Below, piece by piece: positions 34,388-45,226 of a DNA stretch of 64,000 nucleotides. This DNA is from an uncultured Verrucomicrobiota bacterium (lineage in GTDB: Bacteria > Verrucomicrobiota > Kiritimatiellia > CAIVKH01): assembly GCA_937873455.1 (NCBI GenBank), contig CALMYG010000022.1, positions 140,728-204,727 on the forward strand, written 5' to 3'. The translations under genes were made by a program, and so were the position numbers. Under the pieces are notes generated by a model that saw nothing but the letters and a program-made list of their open reading frames with translations, did no database searches and was not told the DNA's origin. Position 1 is the stretch's first letter. The number at the start of each line of letters is the position of its first letter.

Positions 34388-35208
34388 CTGCAATCACTTA
34401 CCTCAGCCCGGCGTGGGCCGGGGCGCGGGACACCTCGCGCCCTGTCGGGCGCTCGTGTGCTACGCGGTATGACATCCCGCCTGCTTGCGCACGCGGGACG
34501 CCAACCGCTCCGCTTCCCGCCCCGAGCCTGTACACGAAAAATGCGGCGGCATTTTTCGCGCCAGGCTCCCCATGCGGTGTTCGCGGCTACGCCGCTCACC
34601 TGTACCCCCTCCGCACATCGCCGCGAAGTTGGCGGCCAACATCGCGGCCATGTGCTCCGCCCCGCGTGCCGCTGCGCGTTGTGCGGCTTGTCGGTGAATC
34701 CGGCGTCATTGATCGTGCGACGGACGCAGCGCCAAGCCGCGCGGGGCCGCGCCGGAATCCGGCAGCTGCCGGACCGGGCAACGTCGCATAACGGCGCGCG
34801 TTATGCGTTCGTTCGGTCGAAGACTCCCTCACACGTTGCCCTTTCCGGCGCACCCCCGCGTTGCCTCCAGGCCGAAAAGTCCGGCTCCGGCTGTCGCCAC
34901 ACTTTTCGGCCTTCCGGCAACCCTTCGGGCTGGAACAGAAAGCGTTCTGTTCCCTTGGCGCTGCTCTTGGTGAATCCGGGCGTTGTGGGTTGTGCGAACG
35001 CCGCCGCAAAACGCTACGCGGCACGCAAGAGCGGCCTATCGGCCTTAGCAGGGGAACCCCCCGCTTCGCGCCCGGTTCCCCTCTGCCGTCCGCTTCAAGC
35101 TTCCGGTGTCCGTTCCGTTCTACGCCCGGCCCGGCCATCCTCAGCTTCAAGGTAAGCGTCACACCAACCCCCTCTTGACGGATATAGGAGCAGAGATGGC
35201 GTAAGGGT
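34388..35208. repeat. GC-rich, hairpin-dense noncoding block
   Basis: No convincing gene: open frames here are arginine/alanine-rich in every frame. At least six strong inverted repeats follow one another: 34524-34568 (GAGCCTG ends, inner CGAAAAATGC/GCATTTTTCG), 34613-34655, 34759-34772 (CCGGCAGCTGCCGG), 34785-34807 (CGCATAACG/CGTTATGCG), 34869-34912 (12-bp arms AGGCCGAAAAGT), 34932-34953 (GGAACAGAA, 4-nt loop) and 35050-35082 (AGGGGAACC arms). Two diverged copies of a GGTGAATCCGG segment occur at about 34691 and 34970. It is GC-rich inside an AT-richer region. Confidence 0.7.
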
Positions 35209-35530
35209 CAGAGTCTACGATCTATTACACTTACGCTGCGGATTTCAGCGCGGCGCGTTGGGCCTTGGCCCAGGCTTTGGGTGTGATGTCGGGGATCTGG
35301 AAGTGGGTCGGGGACAGAGAAATAGTGGCATATGCCACCGCCTTGGCGTAGCGTCAGCATGAGGGTGCCGGTTAACCGTCGCGGCTGCGGGCATAATCGC
35401 CCCAAAGCACGGCCCGATGGACTTGACGAGCCTTCGGAATCAAGGATGTCGCCGATCCGCAAGCAGACCGTGGCGTGGTTTCTGATAGAAACGGTAGCAC
35501 GATGGTATTGGTGGGATTTTGTCGGGAAAA
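35209..35530. other. Spacer between hairpin block and RAYT, with a repeat and a perfect palindrome
   Basis: No gene is supported. It holds the 22-bp repeat at 35309-35330 and the palindrome GTGGCATATGCCAC (35325-35338). On the minus strand a short frame (PTHFQIPDITPKAWAKAQRA) could be a remnant of a lost gene, but it is too short to name. Confidence 0.4.
35309..35330. repeat. 22-bp repeat CGGGGACA...ATAGTGGCA, left copy
   Basis: Matches 39137-39158 in the same orientation with one mismatch. Shares the GGGGACAGAG core with the REPIN-like repeats at 60-62 kb. The two copies bracket the RAYT gene, the truncated surface-protein paralogue and the next secreted protein. Confidence 0.7.
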
Positions 35531-36427
35531 TCAACCGGCTTCAGCAAGGCGTCGCCATGAGCAAAGCGGCGTCGAGGAGCTTCCAGTTACCTTGGTCACC
35601 CGGTGTTGATGTGTTGTCTTGGGCTGGTGGCGGGACATGACGTCACGCAGAAAAATTTCCGAGCCGATGACCAGCCCGTTGGTCCAGTAGCGGACCCGCC
35701 GCCGGACGGTCAGCGTAAACCCGGACGCCTCTACGTCACGTTCCGCCTTCTCGGCGAGGGTTTGATCCATCCGGTGGCGAATCTCGGTCAACGACGAAAG
35801 GCCGAAGAGATCCTTGAGCATCGGCAGCATGCAAGCGGTCATGTTCTCTTCAAAGGGATGCCGCCCGGACTGGTGCCATGCGCCGTGACTGCAGAAGCGG
35901 TAGTCGGCGGCATCCTCGACCATATCGGCGCGTACGGGGTTGTTTTCGATATAGCTCCAGCAGGACCATACGGCCTGTCCGCTTTCGAGAATGGTGTGTT
36001 TGAACCGGTCGGCCCAGAGCGAACCCCGGCGTCGGAGCGGCCGGGTCCGGTTGTACCAGGCGGTGAAGAGGTGCTGAACATGGCGCATGAGCCAACTGAC
36101 ATCCCGGCACCGGGCCTGCCATTCCCGGCAGGCGGCGGAGTGGGGAGTCAGGGTTCGCTTCCCGCCATGAAAGGCCTGGTACCGGCGGCAGGTTTCCTCG
36201 GCGGTGGGCTGCTCGCTGGGCGCATGCACCAGCAGGTGGAAGTGGTTGGACATGACCTGATAGGCGACGATGCGTACGGTGTAAAGCCGACTGACCCGGT
36301 GAAGCAGGCTGATAAACTTTTCTTTCTCGACCGGACCGAACGGCAGGTCGGCGGCGGTTCCGGCAATCCGGTTGTAGCAGTGGTACCAGGTTGGCTGGTC
36401 ATCGATTCGTATGCGGCTTCGTCTCAT
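35531..36427 (-). CDS. REP-associated tyrosine transposase (RAYT, Y1/IS200-like)
   Basis: A 298-residue Y1_Tnp protein. The HUH metal motif is H62-F-H64 in VMSNHFHLLVH and the nucleophile is Y159 in WSYIENNPVRADMV, both intact; GSLWADRFKHTIL fits the RAYT branch. RAYTs nick single-stranded DNA at hairpins preceded by GTAG-like tetranucleotides and spread REP/REPIN sequences, while the gene itself is usually single-copy. No partner TnpB is present. GTAG-hairpin elements of two families are in this window. A strong inverted repeat lies just upstream of its start and a GGGGACAGA motif lies downstream. It may have inserted beside, or replaced, the 5' part of the 36.5-kb gene. Confidence 0.88.
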   Translation of the reverse strand: MRRSRIRIDDQPTWYHCYNRIAGTAADLPFGPVEKEKFISLLHRVSRLYTVRIVAYQVMSNHFHLLVHAPSEQPTAEETCRRYQAFHGGKRTLTPHSAACREWQARCRDVSWLMRHVQHLFTAWYNRTRPLRRRGSLWADRFKHTILESGQAVWSCWSYIENNPVRADMVEDAADYRFCSHGAWHQSGRHPFEENMTACMLPMLKDLFGLSSLTEIRHRMDQTLAEKAERDVEASGFTLTVRRRVRYWTNGLVIGSEIFLRDVMSRHQPKTTHQHRVTKVTGSSSTPLCSWRRLAEAG

Positions 36428-36432
36428 GGCCT

Positions 36433-36475
36433 GTTTCCTTATCCGAGGCGCCTGCCTCTAGGTTCTTAAGGAAAC
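36433..36475. repeat. Nested inverted repeat just upstream of the RAYT start
   Basis: Outer arms GTTTCCTTA (36433-36441) and TAAGGAAAC (36467-36475) enclose an inner GAGGC-GCCT-GCCTC hairpin. It sits between the RAYT and the truncated paralogue. It may be a transposase target or a terminator-like structure. Confidence 0.65.
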
Positions 36476-38044
36476 GAGAAGGCTAAATTTCCACAACTTT
36501 TTGCTGGTCGGGAATTCGGGTTGGCGTATCCCGCTGGCTGGGAGTATGATGCAGAAAGCAATTATTTCTGTGTCCCCGGAGACCTTGCAAATTGGGTCTT
36601 TATGGGTCGTGACAAGGAGTGGGTAAGTAGCGCGATATGCTCAACAGATTATGCAACATACGACTGGAGTTCCAACACCGAACTGACCTATATTAAACGC
36701 TGGCCAACGCAAGAAATGCAAATTGTCATTCTGGAATTTCCCAATCTACGCATTTACGATAAAGTAGTATTCGGTGCCGTAGCCCCGGACGATCCTAGCG
36801 TCATTACATACCGGGGGCAAACGGGGTTCTGGCATAATGGCAACATTTCCTTTATTGTTCCCATCATGACTGAAGTCGAGTTCACTGTAACTGAGGCATA
36901 TTTCAATTGGCCATCATATAGTTGGCCGCTCAAGAATATTGGCGGATGGGATACCGGACATGCTTGGGGAAAATTCATGATGTTTCGCCCGAATATTTCA
37001 AATAGTATCCTTTCCGTTCAACTACTGGTGAATGGTACGGATATTCAACATGATGACTATGTAGTTAAACAAAAACCTTCCGGTACACGAGCCACACCCA
37101 CAAATTCTCCAGCAGGTGAAACTGATAATCGTATTCCACTTAGGGTTAGAATGCAGGGTCCAACAGAAGGATTTTCTTGCAAGGTGTTATTGTCTCATTC
37201 TGGTGGCGGTGATTTGTTAATCAAGACATTCGACGGTTCAGATTATCCGGAGGATGGTCTGTCCATAACTGTTGGAGAGGACTTGGATTTGTGGTTATAC
37301 GGCGTAACCCCCAGTACGGCATTAAATGATGTAATTATTGAAGCGCGCACCGATTTGTCGGGTGATTTAATTTGTGGACGGGAAGACTTGACGGTCATCT
37401 GGATTTCTGAAGAGGATATTTCATTTCGTGGTTCTGATTATCAGGGTGATCCATTAACCGTCGGAAACAGCGCTCAATTTTCTGAATTGGCTTCTTGGTT
37501 AAATAATGTGGTTGGAGTTCAGATTTACACACCATCCACCGGTCCAGTATTTGATGGTGTTGTCGGACAAATGGAGATGCGTTACAGAATTTCCCCAAAC
37601 GAGGTACTTAGTGATGTTGAGTGGAGCATTGAGCGTGAAGTATCCCGATCTTATTGGCTTTTAGAAAATGGTCCGTTTCTGAAACCGGTCAATGGCATCG
37701 GTTGGGCTTCTGATACGGGCGGCGGACCCGATAGAGATTTGATCCAGGATGAAGAGGCAAAAGACCTCTTTCAAATTGATTTGCCCGGCAATGCTCAGAT
37801 CGCGAATCTCGGAGGTGCCTCCAGTGATCGATATATCTATAAGGGCAAACTACGTGAATGGGCCGAAGTTAAAATTGGCGATTATTGGTACGTGTGCTCG
37901 TCTGATAAGTATTGGCACGCGATTCTGTATGCGACATATAATCCGTCGATTTCTCGCTGGCAGCAAGATTCCACTCGAACGAGTCAGGTTTTGCCAGGTA
38001 TAGGGCCGCTTTCAGGAAACCCGGCCGACTGGACGAAAGATTAA
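36470..38044 (+). pseudogene. 5'-truncated paralogue of the 1352-residue surface protein
   Basis: The frame opens right after a stop at 36467 inside the inverted repeat and has no signal peptide. The only nearby start is TTG at 36521, with no ribosome binding site. Residues about 55-105 from that TTG (KRWPTQEMQIVILEFP, DDPSVITYRGQTGFWHNGN, then IVPIMTEVEF) align well with residues about 890-960 of the 29.1-kb protein. Downstream (about 190-507) it differs and has a compact C-terminal region. I read it as the 3' part of a second surface protein whose 5' two thirds were lost at the RAYT boundary. An intact C-terminal frame leaves some chance of expression. Confidence 0.6.
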
Positions 38045-38066
38045 CCATTAAATGCAGAGATATTCC

Positions 38067-38978
38067 ATGAACCAAATAACTATAACACTTGCCTCGGTTA
38101 CCTGTGTTCTTCTTCTAGTTGCTCGTACTTCTACGGCAGAACCAAATGATGCCTTGAACTGCCACATTAACAGATCGACGAATATCGTAGTCGCTGAAGT
38201 AGTCAGATTCTTGGGTAGTGAAGGTCTTATAAAGGCAGAACACGTCGTCGAATTTAAGGCCGTCAAAGCTTTGTCGGGAGAATTTCTTCCGGATCAAAAA
38301 CTGGTTGTGGTCATTTACGGTTATGGCGACGATCCCGTTACATCCATGCCTTTCTTTAGTACTGGCAATCGCTGTATTCTATTTCTTAATGCGGCGCCTT
38401 TTGATGTATGGTATACGCTCGACAACTGGCATGGAGTTTATCCCCACAGCAAGTTCAGGGAAGAAGCAATTGTGCAGGCACTCAAAAAGAGAAGTGATGC
38501 CAATCTACGTCTTGCTCCAACCACGATAAGTGATGATCCATCTGCTTTCCGGTGGTTCTACGATTTGACTTCCACAAACTATGAATTGCGAATATCCGCC
38601 GCTAAAGAAATTATATCGGCCCGCAATAAGGCCATAGAGTCATTGATAGAAATAGCTCAATCGCCAATAATGCCGGGTGAATCAATTTACTATCTAGACA
38701 ATTATCGTAACGTGGCGATTATTCTTTTAGGCCGATTGAAGGCGAATGAAGCCATGGAGACGCTTATTTCCAGCTTAATTCCTGATCGCCTTCGAGACGG
38801 AACACGGGACAACCTGACAGTAGTTGAACCTGGTGTAATAGCAATGATTGAAATCGGGTATCCCGCACTCCAATATCTCGAGTCACGAAGTCTCACAGAA
38901 ACCAATGCTGTTATAAAAAAAACGATTCGTAACGCAATATTAGAAGTGAGAAGGGGGCTGGAGAAACGTGCACAATGA
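38067..38978 (+). CDS. Secreted protein of unknown function (303 aa)
   Basis: Signal peptide at about 1-25 (ITITLASVTCVLLLVARTSTA). Residues about 30-130 are a beta region (INRSTNIVVAEVVRFLG, QKLVVVIYGYGDDP, RCILFLNAAPFDVWYTLD). Residues about 150-303 are helical pairs reminiscent of HEAT-like repeats (AAKEIISARNKAIESLIEIA, VAIILLGRLKANEAMETLISS). No family is firmly recognised. It begins 22 nt after the truncated paralogue's stop. AT-rich codons match the rest of the accessory region. A start five codons earlier (38052) is possible. Confidence 0.7.
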   Translation: MNQITITLASVTCVLLLVARTSTAEPNDALNCHINRSTNIVVAEVVRFLGSEGLIKAEHVVEFKAVKALSGEFLPDQKLVVVIYGYGDDPVTSMPFFSTGNRCILFLNAAPFDVWYTLDNWHGVYPHSKFREEAIVQALKKRSDANLRLAPTTISDDPSAFRWFYDLTSTNYELRISAAKEIISARNKAIESLIEIAQSPIMPGESIYYLDNYRNVAIILLGRLKANEAMETLISSLIPDRLRDGTRDNLTVVEPGVIAMIEIGYPALQYLESRSLTETNAVIKKTIRNAILEVRRGLEKRAQ

Positions 38979-39136
38979 ACTTGCACAGCATCTGCCGCTC
39001 ACACATCGGCTGGCACGGTAAGGCGGCATTATGTGCACTATACATTCCGATTGTGATGATAAAAAGAGTAAGTACTGAAAATACTTTTCATGTATTACGT
39101 GATCTCGACACCCGGAAAAAGTAGAAGCGAAGAAAG

Positions 39137-39158
39137 CGGGGACACAGAAATAGTGGCA
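39137..39158. repeat. 22-bp repeat CGGGGACA...ATAGTGGCA, right copy
   Basis: Direct repeat of 35309-35330 with one mismatch. It lies in the 198-bp spacer from 38979 to 39176, which otherwise shows nothing. Confidence 0.7.
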
Positions 39159-39176
39159 CTAACCGGTTGCAATTGC

Positions 39177-39569
39177 TTACGTTTTAGGGGAAGCGATGCA
39201 ACGAGGAACCATTCTGGCCATTTGAACGGCAAACGCGATCTGAAATGGCAGTGACCCCAAGATACCCTTCATGGTAAACGGTTCGGTGCCGTAAGCGATA
39301 TCGTCAGCCGATGAAATCAAATACCAGTGGCCGTAGAAGGCAACCAAACCCGCGATATAAAGCCGGTCACGCCACCATGGATTTCGCCAGCGGAAAAAAG
39401 AGGGAAATACCAGGGCGACCGCCAGGAAGTAGATCACACTATGATGCCCGTGCTTCCACATGACCACCGCCATCGGCAGAGGAAGAATATAGGCGTCATA
39501 AAGCACAAGCGCATGCGTGCATACGAGTGTCAATACTCGGCCGACTCTCCGTTGATTTAAATCCGCCAT
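39177..39569 (-). CDS. Small integral membrane protein (130 aa), hypothetical
   Basis: Three to four membrane segments (about 13-35, 45-60, 70-88, 104-120), with WKHGHHSVIYFLAVALVFPSFF and a conserved-looking RNPWWRDRLYIAGLVAFYGHWYLI. It resembles small TspO/DoxX-sized membrane proteins only in size; I do not recognise a family. The ATG at 39567-39569 has AGGA about 9 nt upstream and is preferred to a GTG two codons earlier. It is divergent from acs. Confidence 0.6.
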   Translation of the reverse strand: MADLNQRRVGRVLTLVCTHALVLYDAYILPLPMAVVMWKHGHHSVIYFLAVALVFPSFFRWRNPWWRDRLYIAGLVAFYGHWYLISSADDIAYGTEPFTMKGILGSLPFQIAFAVQMARMVPRCIASPKT

Positions 39570-39649
39570 GTTCACGGGTTCCTATCTAGACACACGTTAT
39601 GATGATTTCGTCAAGCCAGTATCCTCTTCACTCCAATTCGATTTTGGCG

Positions 39650-39677
39650 TTGCCGGTCGCGAATCGGCGGGTACACT
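39650..39677 (+). promoter_or_regulatory. Candidate acs promoter
   Basis: TTGCCG (39650-39655), a 16-bp spacer and TACACT (39672-39677). The leader is about 45 nt and carries GAGGAGA 7 nt before the ATG, a conventional ribosome binding site. Confidence 0.45.
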
Positions 39678-39729
39678 TTTCCCTATCAGTTAACCATCGT
39701 TCAACCACGACGCGCGAGGAGAGTTCGTT

Positions 39730-41721
<1,992 letters not shown>

Positions 41722-41723
41722 CG

Positions 41724-42560
41724 GTGCGGCTTATCCGGTCCAACCGATGTGATGCCCGTGAAAATCTGGTCGCGGAGGCGTTACTGCTCGATGACGAGAA
41801 TCGGGACGAGCCGGTGGTCTTTATTTACCGGAACGAGCCTGCCGTGGTCATCGGCAAAAATCAAAATCCCTGGCGCGAATGCGCGGTCAGCCGTTTGGAT
41901 AAACGCGGGGTGAGGCTGGCGCGTCGTATTACCGGCGGCGGCGCGGTCTATCACGATACCGGCAATCTCAATATTGCCCTGATCGTTCCGCGCATGCGGT
42001 ACCGACGCGACGATGTGCTGCAAAGCTGGGTGCGCGGGCTGGCGGGGCTGGGGCTGACGGTCGCGTTGGCCGGGACAACCAGTTTGGCGGTGGAGGGGCG
42101 GAAGATTTCCGGTCAGGCGTTCTGTTACCGACGCGACCGCGTTCTGCACCATGGCACCTTGTTGTGGCAGGCCGACCTGGAGAGCTTGCGGGAAGCGCTT
42201 ATCCCGGATATCCAGGATGTGGAAACCCGCGCGGTGGCGTCGGTTCCGATGCCGGTGGAAAACCTGGCCGCGCGCGGCCATGCGTCGGCGGAGCTCGAGG
42301 GTGCGGTGGTGGCTTCGTTGGCCAGCTCCTGGGGCGAGCCCCGGGAAGAAGCGCCGGACATTTTTAATCATGCGGACTTCCCGCGGCGGATAGCCGAAGC
42401 CGGTTCATGGGAGTGGTTGTTCGGGGCAACGCCGGACTTTTGTTTTAACGACCGGGGTGCGATCGTTCATGTCCATCGAGGCGAGGTGGTTAAGGTTGAA
42501 GGGGATTCGGCGGCCTTCAAGGCGGGGCAGCGTCTCGATGCGCGGACTTGGGCGATGTAA
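41724..42560 (+). CDS. Lipoate-protein ligase A family protein
   Basis: 278 residues of the BPL/LplA fold, joining lipoate (or octanoate) to the lysine of 2-oxoacid dehydrogenase or glycine-cleavage H proteins. Landmarks are RRITGGGAVYHDTGNLN (68-84) and the catalytic-lysine segment VEGRKISGQAF with K127, followed by HHGTLL. It lacks a long C-terminal accessory domain but ends in a short basic extension (KVEGDSAAFKAGQRLD). The start is GTG, 2 nt after the acs stop, so the two are probably co-transcribed. LplA, octanoyl-transferase LipM and amidotransferase LipL share this fold; the RRxTGGG plus GRKISG pattern favours a ligase. Confidence 0.85.
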   Translation: MRLIRSNRCDARENLVAEALLLDDENRDEPVVFIYRNEPAVVIGKNQNPWRECAVSRLDKRGVRLARRITGGGAVYHDTGNLNIALIVPRMRYRRDDVLQSWVRGLAGLGLTVALAGTTSLAVEGRKISGQAFCYRRDRVLHHGTLLWQADLESLREALIPDIQDVETRAVASVPMPVENLAARGHASAELEGAVVASLASSWGEPREEAPDIFNHADFPRRIAEAGSWEWLFGATPDFCFNDRGAIVHVHRGEVVKVEGDSAAFKAGQRLDARTWAM

Positions 42561-42577
42561 GCCGGAGCGATGGCAAA

Positions 42578-45160
42578 TCAAGGGAGTCGCACGCCGGTTC
42601 GGAATACCCGATACGGCAGTTCGTTGGTGAGGGTAAAGGTCAGGACGGAACCGGTTCCGGTGCGCTCGGGAAGAATCAGGGTCCAGTGTTGCGGTTCGCC
42701 CATCAAGTTGGTGGCGCCGTAGAGGCGGTAGACCCGTTGCGCCGAACTGGTGGGAATGGAGAGGAGCGTTGATGTCGATGGCGGTTGCATCGGGCGAATG
42801 CCCGTCGCAAAATCAAAGGCCGGGCTGTTTGGATCGCCGGCGGCGATAAAGGCATCGCGAACCTTGAGTTTCGGATTGGCGGAAGCTTGGTGCGCGATGG
42901 CATTGGTGGGGCCGCCAAAATGCGCGCGTTCCCACCAGTCGGGCAGGCCGTCGCCGTCCGTATCGATGTCATCCGGGATGAGGAGCAGGCGGGCAATGGC
43001 CGGTGATGGTTTTCCGCCCGCCCGTGAGAAAGCGCCGGCCACCCACATTTCATCCAGAAGCGGATCGTAGGCTAATGCGGAGACCAATCCGTTGACGCCG
43101 GAACCAAGTCCTGACGCGTCATGATCGACCCAGCGCGTGATGCCGACAGCGGGATGGGCAAAATTACCGCCGGCATAGATCGCTCCGCGTTGATCGCTTG
43201 CCAGGGCCATTACATGAGGCAACGAGTTTTGGTGCAGCAAGGTTCCACTTACCCCGCCGCCCAGCGCTAGCCATGCGGATTGGGAAGGCGACCAACGGGC
43301 GATGCGCCAGAGGGAGGTCGGGCCGGTGAACAAGCCGCCCGCGACCACGTTGGTTCCGTCAACCACAAGCAATGCGTCGACCCGATCGCTAAGTCCCGCT
43401 CCGAGGTTGGTCCAGGTAAGGCTTTGCGGATCCCAACGTGCGACTCGGTGGGCGGTTTGTCCTCCCGCCGCGGTGAATTCGCCGCCGGCGTATAAATGCC
43501 CGGAGCTATCAACGGCCAATGCATGCACCCGGTGATTCACGCCAACGCCAAGATTGCTCCACGTATTCAGGGTGACATTCCAAGCGGCGATATGTTGGGC
43601 CGCGACATGACCGGCCTGGGTAAAGGACCCGCCGACGTAAAACACATTGTTTGCCGGATCGAAAGCAATTGCCAAGACTTCAGCGCCGGAACCGGCCAAG
43701 CCTTGCGCCAGGTTGGTCCAGGTTTCCTGAACGGGATCCCAAGCGGCAACGCCGGTGGTTTGTAACCCGCCGACCTGAGTGAATGAGCCGCCGATCAGTA
43801 GCCGGTCATCCGAATCCACCGCCAAGGCCTTTACCGCCCCGTTGGCGCCGCCGCCCAAGTTGGTCCAGATGCCGGCATTGGCGTCCCATCGCGCGACATG
43901 ACGCGCATTGGTGTTGGCGCCGGCGCGGGTAAATAATCCGCCGGCATACAGGCGGTGTTCGCTGTCGACGGTCAGGCCGTGGATCATGTCATTCAGCAAG
44001 CCGTCGGCCAATGCGGTGAAGTCGCCATCATCCCAGCGGGCGATGTTTTTAATGTTCGGATCCCAGGCTACGGTAAATTCGCCGCCCACATAAAGGCGTC
44101 CGTCGGCGTCAAGCGCCAGTTCAATGACATAGCCGTGCATGTCATGGGTAAAGCTGTCCCAGCTTGTGCCGTTCCAACGCATGATTGCCGCATGCGCGGA
44201 ATCCACGCCGGAGAAAAATCCGCCGGCCAGCACATTGCCCGAACTGTCTTCCGCCAGAACATGGACGGTGCCCTCCACGCCGGTTCCGATGTTGGTCCAG
44301 GCGTTTCCATCCCATCGTGCGATGCTGAACATGGGCATTCCACCGGAGTGGGTGAAGAAGCCACCGGCGTACAAGATTCCGTTGGAACTGATCAACAGGG
44401 CATCCACGCCGTCCTGAAGGCCGTCGCCCAGACCGGAGGCAAGATTTGTCCAGGCTACGCCGTTCCATCGGGCCACCGATATGGCTTCCTGCCCGCCTGC
44501 TTCATCAAACAAGCCGCCGGCGATGAGGTGGCCGTTGGTGTCGACGGCGAGGGCGAACACATCACCGTTTACCCCGGCATCCAGGTTCGTCCAGTTGGAA
44601 CCGTTCCACATGGCAACGTTCGAGGCGGGCAATCCGCCGGCTTCGGTGAAGCCTCCGCCCACATAGAGGTTTCCGTCCTGATCCGCGACCACCGCCCGGA
44701 TAATGCCGTTGGCGCCGGCGCCGAGGTTGGCCCACGTTTCAGTTGCCGGGTCCCAGCGGGCAATGCCGTTGGCATCGACGCCGCAAGACTTGATGAATGA
44801 GCCGGCGACGTAGACATAATCAGAGGCGTCGACATACAAGGCGAAGGACGGGCCGCTGATGGATACGCCCAAATTGGTCCAGGTCCGGGTATCCGGTTTC
44901 CACATCGCCACGTAATGGGCTCCCGTCAATCCTCCGGCCACGGTAAAGCATCCGCCAGCGTAAACTCTTCCAGCGGAGTCGAATCCGATTGCGCGAACCC
45001 GGTCGTTGACATCCGGATGCCCTTTGGGGCTTACCCACCGGTCATTGGAAAAAGGGGAGGCCCACGATGCGGCCGCGATCAAAACTAAGCAGAATGACGT
45101 TTTCCAAACCACCGTGGAGAACCTTTCGGTGCTTCGCATTGCTGGGGAGAGGATTGACAT
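42578..45160 (-). CDS. Secreted beta-propeller protein with fourteen repeats (860 aa)
   Basis: Signal peptide at about 1-35 (CLVLIAAASWA). Fourteen repeats of about 50 residues run from about 65 to 740. Each has the core (Y/L)(A/V)GGxFTxAGG, then a variable part, then (V/I)ARWD...WTNLGxGV and an ALAVDSxG linker. This is delta-60/kelch-like; fourteen blades fit two seven-bladed propellers. It is followed by a Ca-binding turn DTDGDGLPDWWERAHFGG (about 747-765) and a C-terminal beta domain ending YRVFRTGVRLP, similar to the ends of other surface proteins here. The role is unknown, probably surface binding. It stands alone on the minus strand. Confidence 0.85.
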   Translation of the reverse strand: MSILSPAMRSTERFSTVVWKTSFCLVLIAAASWASPFSNDRWVSPKGHPDVNDRVRAIGFDSAGRVYAGGCFTVAGGLTGAHYVAMWKPDTRTWTNLGVSISGPSFALYVDASDYVYVAGSFIKSCGVDANGIARWDPATETWANLGAGANGIIRAVVADQDGNLYVGGGFTEAGGLPASNVAMWNGSNWTNLDAGVNGDVFALAVDTNGHLIAGGLFDEAGGQEAISVARWNGVAWTNLASGLGDGLQDGVDALLISSNGILYAGGFFTHSGGMPMFSIARWDGNAWTNIGTGVEGTVHVLAEDSSGNVLAGGFFSGVDSAHAAIMRWNGTSWDSFTHDMHGYVIELALDADGRLYVGGEFTVAWDPNIKNIARWDDGDFTALADGLLNDMIHGLTVDSEHRLYAGGLFTRAGANTNARHVARWDANAGIWTNLGGGANGAVKALAVDSDDRLLIGGSFTQVGGLQTTGVAAWDPVQETWTNLAQGLAGSGAEVLAIAFDPANNVFYVGGSFTQAGHVAAQHIAAWNVTLNTWSNLGVGVNHRVHALAVDSSGHLYAGGEFTAAGGQTAHRVARWDPQSLTWTNLGAGLSDRVDALLVVDGTNVVAGGLFTGPTSLWRIARWSPSQSAWLALGGGVSGTLLHQNSLPHVMALASDQRGAIYAGGNFAHPAVGITRWVDHDASGLGSGVNGLVSALAYDPLLDEMWVAGAFSRAGGKPSPAIARLLLIPDDIDTDGDGLPDWWERAHFGGPTNAIAHQASANPKLKVRDAFIAAGDPNSPAFDFATGIRPMQPPSTSTLLSIPTSSAQRVYRLYGATNLMGEPQHWTLILPERTGTGSVLTFTLTNELPYRVFRTGVRLP

Positions 45161-45182
45161 AAACGTTGCTCTTTATACGAGC

Positions 45183-45210
45183 AATTTATCAGGGATTCCC
45201 CGGCGGTCAA
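45183..45210 (-). promoter_or_regulatory. Candidate promoter of the beta-propeller gene
   Basis: On the minus strand, TTGACC (45205-45210), a 16-bp spacer and TAAATT (45183-45188), 22 nt before the ATG. Confidence 0.4.
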
Positions 45211-45226
45211 GCGCAATGAGAACAAA

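Noticed and set aside
34457..35155. Arginine-rich open frames in the hairpin block
   Set aside because: Frames exist on both strands over inverted repeats, without homology features or ribosome sites.
34388..35208. Integron attC-like sites (CGCATAACG/CGTTATGCG palindrome)
   Set aside because: The two cores are only 5 nt apart, opposite to a real attC layout, GTTATGC does not fit GTTRRRY, and no integrase gene is in the window.
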